DNA of 64,000 bases from Rhizobium chutanense (GCF_002531935.1 NZ_NWSV01000003.1:124001-188000); one strand, 5' to 3'. Shown: positions 44,866 to 56,195, numbered from the stretch's first letter. Notes: a model not told the origin generated them from the sequence alone. Program-made: numbers and translations.

Positions 44866-46656
44866 TCAGTCCTTCTTGACCGGCGGGATCGGCCGGATCG
44901 AGAGTTCGCGCAGCTGCGTCGGGGTTGCCGGGGTCGGCGCGCCCATCAAGAGATCCTGGGCCTGCTGGTTCATCGGGAACAGCGAGATTTCACGCAGGTT
45001 CTTGGCGCCGACGAGCAGCATGACGATACGGTCGATGCCGAAGGCAGCGCCGCCATGCGGCGGCGCGCCGTACTGGAAGGCGCGGTAGAGGCCGCCGAAA
45101 CGGTCTTCGACATCCTGCTGGCTGAGCCCGACCTTTTCGAAGGCGGCGACCATGGTTTCTGGCGACTGGTTGCGGATCGAGCCCGAGGCGATTTCGAAGC
45201 CGTTGCAGACCGCGTCGTACTGGTAGGCCTTGATCGTCAACGGATCCTGGTTCAGCAGCGCATCGAGGCCGCCCTGCGGCATCGAGAACGGGTTGTGGGC
45301 GAAGTCGATCTTCTTTTCTTCGTCGTTGTATTCGAAGAAGGGAAAGTCGACGATCCAGCACAGCTCGAAGCGGTCGCGGTCGATCAGGTTCAGTTCGTCG
45401 GCGGCGCGGTTGCGCGCCTCGCCTGCGAACTTGTAGAACTTGGACGGCTCGCCGGCGACGAAGAAGCAGGCGTCGCCCGCCTCGAGGCCGAGCTGCGTGC
45501 GGATCGCCTCGGTACGCTCCTCGCCGATGTTTTTGGCGAGCGGACCGGAACCGGCGATTTTGCCCTCTTCTTCCTTCCAGAAGATGTAGCCGAGACCGGG
45601 CTGGCCCTGGCTCTGCGCCCACGCGTTCATACGATCGCAGAAGGCGCGCGAGCCGCCGGTCTTTGCCGGGATTGCCCAGATCTCAACCTTCGGGTTGGAG
45701 GCGATCATGCCGGCGAAGACCTTGAAGCCGGAGCCGGCGAAATGCTCGGTCACCGCTTCCATCACGATCGGGTTGCGCAGATCCGGCTTGTCGGAACCGT
45801 ACTTGCGGATCGCCTCGTCGTAAGGGATGCGCGGCCATTCCTTGGTCACCGGCTTGCCCTCGGCGAATTCTTCGAAAATCGAAGTCATCATCGGGCCCAT
45901 CGTGTCCCAGATGTCCTCCTGCTCGACGAAGCTCATTTCGAGGTCGAGCTGGTAGAATTCGCCCGGCAGACGATCGGCGCGCGGGTCTTCGTCGCGGAAG
46001 CACGGAGCGATCTGGAAATAGCGGTCGAAGCCGGCGACCATCAAAAGCTGCTTATACTGCTGCGGCGCCTGCGGCAGGGCATAAAAGGTACCGGGATGGA
46101 TGCGCGAGGGCACGAGGAAGTCGCGCGCGCCCTCCGGCGAGGAGGCCGTCAGGATCGGCGTGGTATATTCGGTGAAGCCGACATTGCCCATTTCGCGGCG
46201 CATGGCGGAGATGACCTGGGTGCGCTTGACGATGTTCTTGTGCAGCGTTTCGCGGCGAAGATCGAGGAAGCGGTACTTCAGGCGGACGTCTTCCGGATAG
46301 TCGGGTTCGCCGAAGACCGGCAGCGGCAACTCCTTGGCAGCCGAGAGCACTTCGATCTCCTGGGCGTAGAGTTCGATCTCGCCGGTTGCCATGTTCTTGT
46401 TGACGGTGTCTTCGGTGCGGGCCTTGACCAGACCGTCGATGCGGATGACCCACTCGCCGCGAACCTGTTCGGCCTGCTTGAAGGCCGGCGAATCCGGATC
46501 GGCAACGACCTGGGTGATGCCGTAATGGTCGCGCAGGTCGATGAAGAGAACGCCGCCATGGTCGCGAACGCGATGGACCCAACCGGAAATCCGGACATTG
46601 GCGCCGACATCCGACTTGCGGAGGGCTGCACATGTGTGGCTGCGATAGCGATGCAT
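44866..46656 (-). CDS. aspS: Aspartyl-tRNA synthetase
   Basis: 596 residues from MHRYRSHTC. The N-terminal OB-fold has [13 protein letters not shown] and [12 protein letters not shown]. Class II motif 2 is [19 protein letters not shown]; motif 3 is [15 protein letters not shown] bacterial-type insertion domain lies between. The start at 46656 fits the family length; the longer frame from 46767 is not homologous. Confidence 0.97.
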   Translation of the reverse strand: MHRYRSHTCAALRKSDVGANVRISGWVHRVRDHGGVLFIDLRDHYGITQVVADPDSPAFKQAEQVRGEWVIRIDGLVKARTEDTVNKNMATGEIELYAQEIEVLSAAKELPLPVFGEPDYPEDVRLKYRFLDLRRETLHKNIVKRTQVISAMRREMGNVGFTEYTTPILTASSPEGARDFLVPSRIHPGTFYALPQAPQQYKQLLMVAGFDRYFQIAPCFRDEDPRADRLPGEFYQLDLEMSFVEQEDIWDTMGPMMTSIFEEFAEGKPVTKEWPRIPYDEAIRKYGSDKPDLRNPIVMEAVTEHFAGSGFKVFAGMIASNPKVEIWAIPAKTGGSRAFCDRMNAWAQSQGQPGLGYIFWKEEEGKIAGSGPLAKNIGEERTEAIRTQLGLEAGDACFFVAGEPSKFYKFAGEARNRAADELNLIDRDRFELCWIVDFPFFEYNDEEKKIDFAHNPFSMPQGGLDALLNQDPLTIKAYQYDAVCNGFEIASGSIRNQSPETMVAAFEKVGLSQQDVEDRFGGLYRAFQYGAPPHGGAAFGIDRIVMLLVGAKNLREISLFPMNQQAQDLLMGAPTPATPTQLRELSIRPIPPVKKD

Positions 46657-46904
46657 CATCTCAATTCCCGGTATCTGGCTTGAAGACGGCAGCAAGGGGC
46701 TCTGATGGCTCTCCCGCACCGACAAGAAAATCGGGCGGAAAAGCGCATGGACGCTCCGATTTGTCAAGACTTGGCGCGCGCAGCCCGCGCGTTTATGGCG
46801 AGGCTGCGACCGTCAAGCTGCGGCAGTTTGGCCGCGTTTGCCATATTGATGAAGGTGCCTGTCAACTTTAAAAGGATCGGCATTCCAACCCATGGAGCGC
46901 CCGC

Positions 46905-48296
46905 ATGCCTCTGCTCACTCGCCGCAACCTCTTGAAGGCATCCGCCGTCGCGGGCGCCTATGGTATCGGCATGGGCGTTGCCGGCAAATTCGGGTTTGCC
47001 GAGGCGCCCCCCGAACCGCAGCTGCTGACGGCCGTGAAAACCGAAGCCGTGCTGACCGAGGCAGGGCCGACCCGGGATATCATGAGCTGGGGCCATGACG
47101 GCATGCCGCCGGTGCTCAGGATGATGAAGGGACGCCCCTATGCGGCGCGGCTGAAAAACGGGCTCGACGAGCCGACGACGATCCACTGGCACGGACTTCG
47201 CATCGACAACCGCATGGACGGCGTGCCGTTCATGACGCAGCCCTATATCTATACCGGCGACAGCTTCGACTATGCCTTCACGCCGCCCGATGCCGGCACC
47301 TTCTGGTATCATCCGCATTGCAACACGCTGACGCAGATGGGGCACGGCATGACCGGCATCATCGTCGTCGAAGATCCGGCCGATCCTAAGTTCGATGCCG
47401 AAGTGGTGCTGAACCTGCGCGACTGGCGGCTCGGCGGCGACGGCCAGTTCATCGCCCCGTTCCGGCCGCGCGACGCCGCCAAGTCCGGCACTTACGGCAC
47501 GGTGCGCACCGCCAACTGGCATCAGGAGCCGCAATATGACGCGCCGGCCGGCGGGCTGGTGCGGCTGCGCATTGCGGTCACCGACGTGACGCGGATCTTC
47601 TCGCTGAAGATGGAAGGTGCCGATGCGAGCGTGATTGCGATCGACGGCAATCCGGTACCGAAACGCTTTCCCCTCGACCTCCTGCAGATCGGGCCGGGTC
47701 AGCGGCTCGATCTTGCCGTGTGCATGCCGGACAGCGAGGGCGCCGTCGCGACGCTCGAAGATATCCGCGGCACGACGCCGAAGACGATCGCCAGCCTGCG
47801 TGCGGTCGGATCGTCGCTGAAGCGCGAGATCGGCGATCTCGGGCCGCTTGTCGAAAATCCGGTGGCAAAGGCCGATCTTTCCGCCGCCGAACAGATCCCG
47901 CTGGTGTTGAGCGCCACGGCGGAGAATACCGCCGTCGAAAGCATCTGCGGCACGCTCGGCTACAGTTTCTGGGCCATCAACAAGGTGCCGTGGCCGGGCG
48001 ACACGCCCGATCCGACGGCGCCGCTGGCGGAATTGAAGCTCGGCAAGAGCTATATCTTCAATCTCGAAAATACGACGCCGCATGCGCATCCGATCCATCT
48101 GCACGGCATGAGCTTTACGGTGATCTCCTCCTCGACCAGGACGGTGATGCCGCTCACCACCGATACCTATCTGATCCAGCCGGACGAGAAGGTGCAGCTC
48201 GCCTTCGTCGCCGACAATCCCGGCGACTGGCTGCTGCATTGCCATATCATCGAACACCAGAAGACGGGGATGACCAGCTATCTCAGGGTGAGTTGA
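46905..48296 (+). CDS. Multicopper oxidase, Tat-exported
   Basis: 463 residues. The Tat signal has TRRNLLKAS. Copper ligands are complete: HWHG (94-97), WYHPHC (135-139), HAHPIHLHGMSF near 398 and HCHIIEHQKTGM at 445-456, i.e. T1, T2 and T3 copper. It oxidises a periplasmic substrate with reduction of O2 to water; laccase- or CueO-like activity on Cu(I) or phenolics is likely. No Met-rich insertion of the CueO type is visible. Monocistronic, divergent from aspS. Confidence 0.94.
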   Translation: MPLLTRRNLLKASAVAGAYGIGMGVAGKFGFAEAPPEPQLLTAVKTEAVLTEAGPTRDIMSWGHDGMPPVLRMMKGRPYAARLKNGLDEPTTIHWHGLRIDNRMDGVPFMTQPYIYTGDSFDYAFTPPDAGTFWYHPHCNTLTQMGHGMTGIIVVEDPADPKFDAEVVLNLRDWRLGGDGQFIAPFRPRDAAKSGTYGTVRTANWHQEPQYDAPAGGLVRLRIAVTDVTRIFSLKMEGADASVIAIDGNPVPKRFPLDLLQIGPGQRLDLAVCMPDSEGAVATLEDIRGTTPKTIASLRAVGSSLKREIGDLGPLVENPVAKADLSAAEQIPLVLSATAENTAVESICGTLGYSFWAINKVPWPGDTPDPTAPLAELKLGKSYIFNLENTTPHAHPIHLHGMSFTVISSSTRTVMPLTTDTYLIQPDEKVQLAFVADNPGDWLLHCHIIEHQKTGMTSYLRVS

Positions 48297-48429
48297 GGTG
48301 CCCCGCTTTGCCGCAGTTTGGACGTAATTCTTAGCCAGCAGTGCTCGAAGCGTATGCTGTTGTATTGACATATCGAAGCGAAAGGAGAAGGAAGGTTTCC
48401 ACCGACCTTTTCCTTGCGAATGAAATGAT

Positions 48430-49575
48430 ATGATCGAAACCACCGCCGATTTGGCGGCCGCCTGCAAAGAGCTGGCCAAGTCCGACTTCATCACCATCGA
48501 CACCGAATTCCTGCGCGAGACGACCTTCTGGCCGGAGCTTTGCCTGATCCAGATGGCGAGCCCGACAACCGAAGTTCTGGTCGATCCGCTGGCCAAGGGC
48601 ATCGACCTTGCGCCCTTCTTCGAGCTGATGGCCGATCCGAAGGTGCTGAAGGTCTTTCACGCGGCGCGCCAGGACATCGAAATCATCTTCAATCGCGGCA
48701 ATCTCATTCCGCATCCGATCTTCGACACCCAGGTCGCCGCCATGGTTTGCGGTTTCGGCGACAGCGTCTCCTATGATCAGCTGGTCAGCCGCATCAAGAA
48801 CGTCCATATCGATAAGTCGTCGCGCTTCACCGACTGGAGCCGCCGGCCGCTCTCCGAGAAGCAGCTGGAATATGCGCTGGCCGACGTGACCCATCTGCGC
48901 GACGTCTACCTGTCGCTGAAGGCGGAACTCGATCGCGAAGGCCGCACCTCCTGGCTCTCCGAGGAGATGGACATTCTCGAGGCGCGCGAAACCTACGACC
49001 TGCATCCCGACGATGCCTGGCAGCGGCTGAAGATGCGGCTGCGCAAGCCGCAGGAGCTGGCGATCCTGAAATATGTCGCCGCCTGGCGCGAACGCGAGGC
49101 GCGGGCCCGCAACGTGCCGCGTTCGCGGGTGCTGAAGGATGATGCGATCTACGAAATCGCCCAGCAGCAGCCCAAGGATACCGAGGCGCTCGGCCGGCTG
49201 CGCACCATTCCGAAAGGCTGGGAGCGCTCGACCTCCGGCGCATCCGTCATCGAGGCCGTCAATGCGGCGCTTGCTCTTCCGAAAGCCGATATGCCACATG
49301 TGCCGCGCCAGACGCAGGCGCCCGAAGGGGCCGCTGCCGCCGTCGAACTCCTGAAGGTCCTGCTGAAGCTGGTTTCGGAAAAACACGGCGTGGCGCCGAA
49401 GGTAATCGCCAACAGCGAGGATCTCGACAGGATCGCCGCCGAGGGCGAGAAGGCCGATGTCGCGGCCCTCAACGGCTGGCGGCGCGATCTTTTCGGCGTG
49501 CCGGCGCTACAGCTGATCCAGGGTCAGATCGCTCTGCGCTTCGTCGACCGGAAAGTCGACACCGTCAGCCTCTGA
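48430..49575 (+). CDS. rnd: Ribonuclease D
   Basis: 381 residues. DEDD exonuclease motifs: IDTEFLRE (D, E), FHAARQDIEI (D) and YALADVTHLRDVY (Y, D). The HRDC domain covers about 210-290 (QELAILKYVAAWREREARARN, VLKDDAIYEIA). It trims 3' ends of tRNA and other RNAs. Confidence 0.96.
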   Translation: MIETTADLAAACKELAKSDFITIDTEFLRETTFWPELCLIQMASPTTEVLVDPLAKGIDLAPFFELMADPKVLKVFHAARQDIEIIFNRGNLIPHPIFDTQVAAMVCGFGDSVSYDQLVSRIKNVHIDKSSRFTDWSRRPLSEKQLEYALADVTHLRDVYLSLKAELDREGRTSWLSEEMDILEARETYDLHPDDAWQRLKMRLRKPQELAILKYVAAWREREARARNVPRSRVLKDDAIYEIAQQQPKDTEALGRLRTIPKGWERSTSGASVIEAVNAALALPKADMPHVPRQTQAPEGAAAAVELLKVLLKLVSEKHGVAPKVIANSEDLDRIAAEGEKADVAALNGWRRDLFGVPALQLIQGQIALRFVDRKVDTVSL

Positions 49576-49653
49576 GCTTGTCATCGAATTCGCTTGACGC
49601 TTTTTTCCCAGCTGAAACAATGGTCGGGAGAACCATCAAGGCGAAAGGGCCGT

Positions 49654-50715
49654 ATGCGGGAAATATCTCCGACGCAGAACTGGATCTTGATCACGATCGT
49701 TCTGGCTGCCAGCGGCGTCGTCTATGATCTGATGTTCTACTCCACCCAGACGCCGGTGATCGGGGCGATCTTCGCGCTGTTCATCGGCATGCCGATCCTC
49801 GCCTTCGAACGCAAAGTGCTGTTTCGCGGGCTGTATAGGCGCATCCAGAAGCTGCCGACCTTCGTCTTCATTATCACCGAACTGGTGATCTACGAGATCC
49901 TGATGAGCATCGGCTTTGCCTGCGCCGGCCTGCTGCTCTGGTCGCTCGGCATGCTGAATCCGACGTCGCTTCTCGATCTCGTCGTCATGCCGTTCAAGGT
50001 CTTCCTCTATGCGCTGGCGGTCTGCACGATACTGATCTTCATCCTGCGCGTGCGGGAACTGCTCGGCCGAGAAGTTTTCCTCAGCATGCTCATCAGCCGC
50101 TACCGCAATCCGGTCAAGGAAGAGCGCGTCTTCCTGTTCATCGACCTGGTCGATTCGACGGCCTTTGCCGAAAAGCACGGCGACCTCAGAGCGCAACAGT
50201 TGCTGAGCTCACTGTTTGCGACCTTCGCCGAGCCCGTTCGACGCCACAAGGGCTTGATCAACGACTATGTCGGCGATGCGGCGATCATCACCTGGCCGCT
50301 TGCCCGCGGCGTCAAGAATGCGCGCTGCGTGCGCTGCATCTTCGACATCCTTGCCGATATCGAAGCCAATGCCGCCGGCTGGCGGAAAAATTACGGCCAG
50401 GTGCCGAAGCTGCGGGCCGCCCTTCATGGCGGCGAGATCATCACCGCCGAAATCGGCGTCGACCATCACAAGATCAGCTATTTCGGCGACACCGTGAACA
50501 CCACCGCCCGGCTGGAGGCGCTCTGCCGCACCTTGAACCGGCCGGTGCTGATCTCCGCAGAGCTTGCCCGGCGGATGGAATTTCCGGACGACATCACCTG
50601 CGAGGACCTCGGCACCCATGCCGTCAGGGGGCGCGGCCAGCCACTCGGCGTCATGGCGCTTTCCTCCCGCGCCGTCACCGTGCTGAACACGCCCGCAGTC
50701 ATTCTGCACGGCTGA
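49654..50715 (+). CDS. Class III adenylate/guanylate cyclase with membrane anchor
   Basis: About 353 residues. Four transmembrane helices in the first ~130 residues (LITIVLAASGVVYDLMFY, VIGAIFALFIGMPIL and two more). The C-terminal cyclase domain has the metal-binding Asp in LFIDLVDSTAFAE and in NDYVGDAAII, and the NxxxR transition-state pair in DTVNTTARLEALCR. It probably makes cAMP. Membrane anchoring suggests an unknown signal input. The start at 49654 follows AAAGGG; a TTG at 49594 would extend it by 20 residues. Rhizobia encode many such cyclases. Confidence 0.9.
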   Translation: MREISPTQNWILITIVLAASGVVYDLMFYSTQTPVIGAIFALFIGMPILAFERKVLFRGLYRRIQKLPTFVFIITELVIYEILMSIGFACAGLLLWSLGMLNPTSLLDLVVMPFKVFLYALAVCTILIFILRVRELLGREVFLSMLISRYRNPVKEERVFLFIDLVDSTAFAEKHGDLRAQQLLSSLFATFAEPVRRHKGLINDYVGDAAIITWPLARGVKNARCVRCIFDILADIEANAAGWRKNYGQVPKLRAALHGGEIITAEIGVDHHKISYFGDTVNTTARLEALCRTLNRPVLISAELARRMEFPDDITCEDLGTHAVRGRGQPLGVMALSSRAVTVLNTPAVILHG

Positions 50716-50821
50716 GCAAACGCTTTCAGCCGGCGTCACCAAAGCTTCACTCAACCGTCAATTCGCTGACACGGAAGCCCTGCTAAGCGGAAGCCATTCG
50801 CATCCGTTCCATGGGGATATT

Positions 50822-52180
50822 ATGAAGAACGTCCTTCTTGCTTCCGTAGCGCTTTTCATCCTGATAACCGGCTCCGCTTCAGCCGACCAGCAGCACTTTC
50901 CGGCCAAGCTCGTCGGCCAGGCGATCCTGCCTGCCAATACTATGGTTCCCGCCCCGACCGACGCTCCCGAATTCCTCAAGCATTCCGGCAAGTTCACCAC
51001 GGCGGACCGCAAGCGCACCGAGGCGCTCGGCACGGTTCCCGGCAAGGACGGCGCCCGTGTCACCGATCTGAAACTGCCCTTCGACGGTCAGGCGATCCAG
51101 GGCTTCTCGGGCATCAAGACGATGGCCGACGGCACCTTCTGGACGCTCACCGACAACGGCTTCGGCTCGAAGGCCAATTCGTCGGACGCGATGCTCTTCC
51201 TGCACCAGATGAAATTCGATTGGGCAGCCAACAAGGCCGAGGTCGTCAAGAACCTCTTCCTTTCCGATCCGAACAAGATCGCGCCTTTCCCGATCGTGCT
51301 CGAAGGCACCGACAAGCGGTACCTCACCGGCGCCGACTTCGATATCGAATCGATCCAGCCCGTTGCCGACGGCTTCTGGCTCGGCGACGAATTCGGTCCC
51401 TACATCCTGAAAATCGACACCGAGGGCCATCTGACGGACGTCATCGCGACGACGCTCGACGGCAAGCCGGTGCTTTCGCCCGACAATCCGCTGATCCAGC
51501 TTCCCGGCAACCCGGCCGCGAAGATGCCGGTCTTCAACCTGAAGCGTTCCGGCGGCTTCGAAGGCCTCGCCATGTCGAAGGACGGCGCCAAACTCTACGG
51601 CCTGCTCGAAGGCGCACTCTACAAGGATGACGGCACGATGGAGACGGTCGATGGCCATACCGCCGTTCGCGTCATCGAATTCGACGTCGCTTCCAAGAAG
51701 TGGACCGGCCGCAGCTGGCTCTATCCGTTCGAAGACAAGGGCGTTTCGATCGGCGACTTCAACATGCTCGACGACACGACCGCTCTGGTCATCGAACGCG
51801 ACAGCGGCGCCGGCACCAAGGACAAGGCCTGCGCCGACCCGAAGCAGCCGAAGCCGGATTGCTTCGAGGCTCCGGCCGAGCTGAAGCGCGTCTACAAGAT
51901 CGAGTTCAACGACGCCAATGTCGGCAAGGCCGTTCGCAAGATCGGCTATATCGACCTCCTGGATATTCAGGACCCCGACAACAAGAAGAAGGCCGGCAGC
52001 AAGGACGGCGTCTACGACATGCCGTTCGTGACGATCGAAAACGTCGACCGCGTCGACGCCACCCACATCATCATCGGCAACGACAACAACCTGCCCTTCT
52101 CCGCCGGCCGTGCTGTCGACAAGGCCGACAATAACGAGTTCAGCCTGCTCGAGGTTGGCGAGTTTTTGAACGCGAAGTAA
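50822..52180 (+). CDS. Secreted phytase-like esterase
   Basis: 452 residues with a signal peptide (MKNVLLASVALFILITGSASA). The mature protein matches the esterase-like activity of phytase family: QGFSGIKTMADGTFWTLTDNGFG, then FWLGDEFGPYILKID, GFEGLAMSKDG, and a beta-propeller-like run to NVDRVDATHIIIGNDNNLPFS. Probably periplasmic; the true substrate is unknown. A terminator follows at 52206. The ribosome site is weak (GGGGATATT). Confidence 0.9.
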   Translation: MKNVLLASVALFILITGSASADQQHFPAKLVGQAILPANTMVPAPTDAPEFLKHSGKFTTADRKRTEALGTVPGKDGARVTDLKLPFDGQAIQGFSGIKTMADGTFWTLTDNGFGSKANSSDAMLFLHQMKFDWAANKAEVVKNLFLSDPNKIAPFPIVLEGTDKRYLTGADFDIESIQPVADGFWLGDEFGPYILKIDTEGHLTDVIATTLDGKPVLSPDNPLIQLPGNPAAKMPVFNLKRSGGFEGLAMSKDGAKLYGLLEGALYKDDGTMETVDGHTAVRVIEFDVASKKWTGRSWLYPFEDKGVSIGDFNMLDDTTALVIERDSGAGTKDKACADPKQPKPDCFEAPAELKRVYKIEFNDANVGKAVRKIGYIDLLDIQDPDNKKKAGSKDGVYDMPFVTIENVDRVDATHIIIGNDNNLPFSAGRAVDKADNNEFSLLEVGEFLNAK

Positions 52181-52205
52181 TTCGGGGTTTTGATACGGAA
52201 TACGG

Positions 52206-52233
52206 GGGCGGTGCGGAGAGTGCCGCCCTTTTT
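52206..52233 (+). terminator. Terminator after the phytase-like gene
   Basis: GGGCGG (52206-52211) pairs with CCGCCC (52223-52228), followed by five T. The stem is short, but GC-only and correctly placed 25 bases after the stop. Confidence 0.7.
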
Positions 52234-52259
52234 ATTTGGTCGCGAACATCTACGTTTTT

Positions 52260-52399
52260 CCCTCATTCCTGTGCTCGTCACAGGAATCCAGCCACGGCGC
52301 GTCCGCGCCGTGATTGAATCGATACAGCAAGAGAAAAGAGTCTTTCGCGCCCAAGGACTTGGGCGCGCTGGATTCCTGTGACAAGCACAGGAATGAGGG
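52260..52399. repeat. Composite palindromic intergenic repeat
   Basis: Outer arms 52260-52292 and 52367-52399 are 33-bp inverted repeats with one mismatch (CCCTCATTCCTGTGC... and its complement). Inside lie two further hairpins: ACGGCGCGTCCGCGCCGT (around 52293-52312) and CGCGCCCAAGGACTTGGGCG (around 52347-52366). The structure would fold as a three-hairpin cruciform-like RNA. Unlike the other two repeat types in the window. Confidence 0.8.
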
Positions 52400-52458
52400 A
52401 GGAGCGAGGCTTCGGCACCAAAAGCAAAGCGGCCGAATACGGCAACAGCGGGACTACC

Positions 52459-53979
52459 CTACTCGAACCGGAACGCCAGCCTCTTGTTCGTCAGCCTCGA
52501 CAGTTGCTGCAGGCGGCCGTCCAGGCGTTCGCCGGCGAAATCGCGGTATTCGGGGGGCACGACGAATTCGAGGTCGAGGTCCGGGTTCACTGATTTACGG
52601 AAGGTCAGGCTTCTGACGATGCCCGGCATCGAGGCCGAGAAAAGGTAGACGACGCGCAGCATGCCGCCGAGCAGCTTGGCGCGCTCGATGAATTGCGGGG
52701 TGGCGATCTGGGCCAGCGGGCCGGTGGCGCCGTCGTCGTGCAGGCCCTCGAAACGGTAGTAGTTGGTGAGCGCGATGAAGGCGCGGCCGGGATGGCTGAT
52801 GCCGACGAAGGAGGAGTGGGCGATGACGTTCAGCGCCTGCAGGCCGCGGTAGTCGGGGTGGGCGCGCCAGCTGATATCGGCAAGCAGACAGGCGGCCTGA
52901 CGATAGCGGCTTTCCTCTTCGGTTTCCTGGACACCGAACAAGGGCATCATGCGGCCGGTCCATTCCGCCAGTTCACGGGCATGCTCGGGCGAACGGGCAC
53001 GCAGGATCGCCAGCTCGCCGGCAGCGGCCAGCAGCGGATCGGCGCGGCGCTCGGCTTCCGACAACAGCGAAAAGAGATATCCCTCGCGCACGCCCTGCGC
53101 CGAGAAGGAGATCACCGACGGCTTCATGACGCTCAAGACTTCCTTCATGGCGATGGCGCCAAAGGGCAGCAGCGAACGGCGATGCTTGGAGACCGCCTGA
53201 AAGGCCGGTTCCTTGGAATCGCGCGCGGTCGCCACCTGATCGAGGAACAGCATCATCGCTTCGAGCGATACTTCATAACCCTGCATCATGTGCAGCGGAT
53301 AGTTGGTGATCTCCATGTGCAGCTTGGCGATATTTCGCCAGGTGCCGCCGACGGCATAGAAGGTACGCCCCTCGCCTTTCGCCAGGAGCTTCGCCGTCTT
53401 CACCTGCTTGCGGGCAAAGGTCCGGGCCTTGGAAAGCGAGCCGCCGGCATATTCCGACAGGCGCAGACCGCCGAGCGGCAGCGTAATGCCCTTGCCGACC
53501 TCCTTGCCCTTGATGTCGATCAGTTCAAGCGAACCGCCGCCGAGGTCGCCGGCAATGCCATCGGGATTGAAGAAGCCGCTGATGATGCCGAGCGAGGCGA
53601 AACGAGCCTCCTCCTCGCCCGAGAGCACCCGGACGTGGCGCTGCAGGATCGTTTCGGCCTGATGGATGAAATCGGGACCGTTGCTCGCCTCGCGGGCGGC
53701 GGCCGTCGCCAGCACATACATGGTGGCGGCCCGCGCCTGATCGGACAGGGCCTTGAAACGGTGCAGCGCCGCCAGAGCCCGGGCGACGCTCTCTTCATCC
53801 ATCTTGCCGGTGACGGCTATGCCTTTGCCGAGGCCACAGAGGACCTTTTCGTTGAAGAGGATCGTAGGCGAACGGGACAGGCCTTCGTAGACGACGAGAC
53901 GAATGGAATTCGATCCGATGTCGACGACGGAGACCGGGGCGATCCCTGGAAGGCGCCCCTGGGCTTCAGATTCAACCAT
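52459..53979 (-). CDS. ppx: Exopolyphosphatase (Ppx/GppA family)
   Basis: 506 residues. The ASKHA-fold domain has VVDIGSNSIRLVVYEG near residue 18 and GDLGGGSLELID, with an HD-like C-terminus (AHPDYRGLQALNVI, GRAFIALTNYYRFE). It hydrolyses polyphosphate or pppGpp. It starts 11 bp after the ppk stop, so polyphosphate synthesis and breakdown are in one operon. Confidence 0.94.
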   Translation of the reverse strand: MVESEAQGRLPGIAPVSVVDIGSNSIRLVVYEGLSRSPTILFNEKVLCGLGKGIAVTGKMDEESVARALAALHRFKALSDQARAATMYVLATAAAREASNGPDFIHQAETILQRHVRVLSGEEEARFASLGIISGFFNPDGIAGDLGGGSLELIDIKGKEVGKGITLPLGGLRLSEYAGGSLSKARTFARKQVKTAKLLAKGEGRTFYAVGGTWRNIAKLHMEITNYPLHMMQGYEVSLEAMMLFLDQVATARDSKEPAFQAVSKHRRSLLPFGAIAMKEVLSVMKPSVISFSAQGVREGYLFSLLSEAERRADPLLAAAGELAILRARSPEHARELAEWTGRMMPLFGVQETEEESRYRQAACLLADISWRAHPDYRGLQALNVIAHSSFVGISHPGRAFIALTNYYRFEGLHDDGATGPLAQIATPQFIERAKLLGGMLRVVYLFSASMPGIVRSLTFRKSVNPDLDLEFVVPPEYRDFAGERLDGRLQQLSRLTNKRLAFRFE

Positions 53980-53990
53980 ATGGTCCAGTT

Positions 53991-56195
53991 TTACTTGTTG
54001 TTGCGGCCTTCGAGCAGGCCGGCGATCAGTTTCGGCGCGCTGGATTTCAGAGCTTCACCACGGCCCGACAGGCTCGGATTGGTCATGAAATACTGCTGCG
54101 CATTGAACGGTTCCTCGCCCCTGCGCACTTCCATGCGCCGCGACGTACCGTCGGGCAATATCTCGTAGCTTTGTTGATTGTCAATCACGTTGCCGAGCAT
54201 AATCTGTGACAAGACCTGCTCGTGAACGGTCGGATTCGTCAGCGGAACCATGGTCTCGACGCGGCGATCGAGATTTCGCGGCATCATGTCGGCCGAACCG
54301 ATGTAGACCAGCGCCTTGTCCGACGGCAGGCCGTGGCCATTGCCGAAGCAGAAGATGCGGCTGTGTTCGAGGAAGCGGCCGACGATCGACTTGACGCGGA
54401 TCTTCTCCGAGAGACCGGGCAACTGCGGACGCAGGCAGCAGATGCCGCGCACGACGAGATCGATTTCGACGCCGGCATGGCTGGCGCGATAGAGCGCATC
54501 GATGATGTCGGGATCGACAAGCGAATTCATCTTCATCCAGATCGCCGCCGGCGCACCGTTCTTGGCGTGCTGAATCTCTTCCTCGATGTGGCGCAGGATG
54601 CGTGGGCGCATCGTATAGGGCGAAATCGCAAGCTGCATGCCCTGTTCCGGCTCGCCGTAACCGGTGATGAAGTTGAAGATATTCGCCATGTCGTGGGCGA
54701 TGACGGGATTGCAGGTGAAATAGGAGAGGTCCGTGTAGATCTTCGCGGTGATCGGGTGGTAATTGCCCGTTCCCAAATGGCAATAGGTTCTGAGCTTGCC
54801 TTCCTCACGGCGGACGACCATCGACATCTTGGCGTGGGTCTTGAGCTCGATGAAACCGAAGACGACCTGCACGCCGGCGCGCTCGAGATCGCGCGCCCAG
54901 CGGATGTTCGCCTCTTCGTCGAAGCGGGCCTTGAGCTCCACCAGCGCCGTCACCGACTTGCCGGCTTCGGCGGCGTCGACCAGCGCGCGCACGATCGGGC
55001 TGTCGTTGGAGGTGCGGTAGAGCGTCTGCTTTATCGCCAGGACATCAGGATCGCGCGCAGCCTGGAGAAGAAACTGGACCACCACGTCGAAGGATTCGTA
55101 GGGGTGGTGAACGACCATGTCCTTCTCGCGGATGGCGGCGAAGCAGTCGCCCGCATGTTCGCGGACGCGCTCGGGAAATCGCGCATTATAGGGCTGAAAC
55201 CTGAGATCGTCGCGCGGCGCCTTGGTGATCTCCGACAGGGTGTTCAGCGCCAGCAGGCCGGGCAGAACGGCAACGCGGTTTTCGGGGATGCTGAGCGCCT
55301 GAACGACGAACTGGCGCAGCGAGGCCGGCATTTCGGAATCGGTTTCGATGCGGATGACCTTGCCGCGGCGGCGGCGCTTCAGTGCCGTTTCGAAGAAACG
55401 GACGAGATCCTCGGCCTCTTCCTCGACTTCGATATCGCTGTCGCGGATGACGCGGAACGTACCGGAGCCCTGCACCTCATAGCCCGGGTAGAGCCTGTGT
55501 ATGAAGACGTTGGCGACGTCTTCCAGCGTGATGTAGCGGATCGTATTTCCATCATCGGGCAGCCGGACGAAACGGTCGAGCGCCACCGGCAGGCGCAGCA
55601 GCGCCGTCATCGGCTCGCGGCCGTTCTTGCTGACGAGCTGCAGGCCGATCGAGAAGCCGAGATTGGGAATGAAGGGGAACGGATGGGCCGGATCGATCGA
55701 CAGCGGCGTCAGAACCGGAAAGATCGCCTGTTCGAATTCGGCGGCCAGCCACTGGCGGTCGGCATCGCTCAAGGCGCCGGGGCGCACGATCAGGATGTCT
55801 TCCTTTGCGAGATACTGCTGCAGCACGGCAAGCGAGGCCTGCTGCTCCATCTGCAGATGGTCGATCTCTTGCAGGATCGAATCGAGCTGCTCGGCCGGCG
55901 TCTTGCCGTCGGGGCTGCGGATGGCGATGTTCTGGCGCACCTGACCTTCGAGGCCGGCAACACGCACCATGAAGAATTCATCGAGGTTGGCGGCCGAAAT
56001 CGACAGGAAGCGGACGCGCTCGAGCAGCGGATGCTCGGTATTCAGCGTTTCTTCCAGGACTCGGCGGTTGAACTGCAGCCAGGAGAATTCGCGGTTGATG
56101 AAGCGCTCGGGGCTCTTGAGCAACTCTTCCAGCGGCGGGGTGTTATCGTTGATCTCAGGCGTGAGTTCCTGATGTTCTGCGACTGCGCTATCCAT
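53991..56195 (-). CDS. ppk: Polyphosphate kinase 1
   Basis: 734 residues. It has the PPK1 N-domain ([19 protein letters not shown]), the head domain and two PLD-like catalytic domains. The autophosphorylated His lies in [14 protein letters not shown], followed by [19 protein letters not shown]; the last domain has [19 protein letters not shown]. It makes polyphosphate from ATP. The operon order on this strand is AI-2E permease, hdaA, ppk, ppx. Confidence 0.96.
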   Translation of the reverse strand: MDSAVAEHQELTPEINDNTPPLEELLKSPERFINREFSWLQFNRRVLEETLNTEHPLLERVRFLSISAANLDEFFMVRVAGLEGQVRQNIAIRSPDGKTPAEQLDSILQEIDHLQMEQQASLAVLQQYLAKEDILIVRPGALSDADRQWLAAEFEQAIFPVLTPLSIDPAHPFPFIPNLGFSIGLQLVSKNGREPMTALLRLPVALDRFVRLPDDGNTIRYITLEDVANVFIHRLYPGYEVQGSGTFRVIRDSDIEVEEEAEDLVRFFETALKRRRRGKVIRIETDSEMPASLRQFVVQALSIPENRVAVLPGLLALNTLSEITKAPRDDLRFQPYNARFPERVREHAGDCFAAIREKDMVVHHPYESFDVVVQFLLQAARDPDVLAIKQTLYRTSNDSPIVRALVDAAEAGKSVTALVELKARFDEEANIRWARDLERAGVQVVFGFIELKTHAKMSMVVRREEGKLRTYCHLGTGNYHPITAKIYTDLSYFTCNPVIAHDMANIFNFITGYGEPEQGMQLAISPYTMRPRILRHIEEEIQHAKNGAPAAIWMKMNSLVDPDIIDALYRASHAGVEIDLVVRGICCLRPQLPGLSEKIRVKSIVGRFLEHSRIFCFGNGHGLPSDKALVYIGSADMMPRNLDRRVETMVPLTNPTVHEQVLSQIMLGNVIDNQQSYEILPDGTSRRMEVRRGEEPFNAQQYFMTNPSLSGRGEALKSSAPKLIAGLLEGRNNK

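Noticed and set aside
45055..46683. Plus-strand open frame opposite aspS
   Set aside because: Antisense shadow of a complete synthetase.
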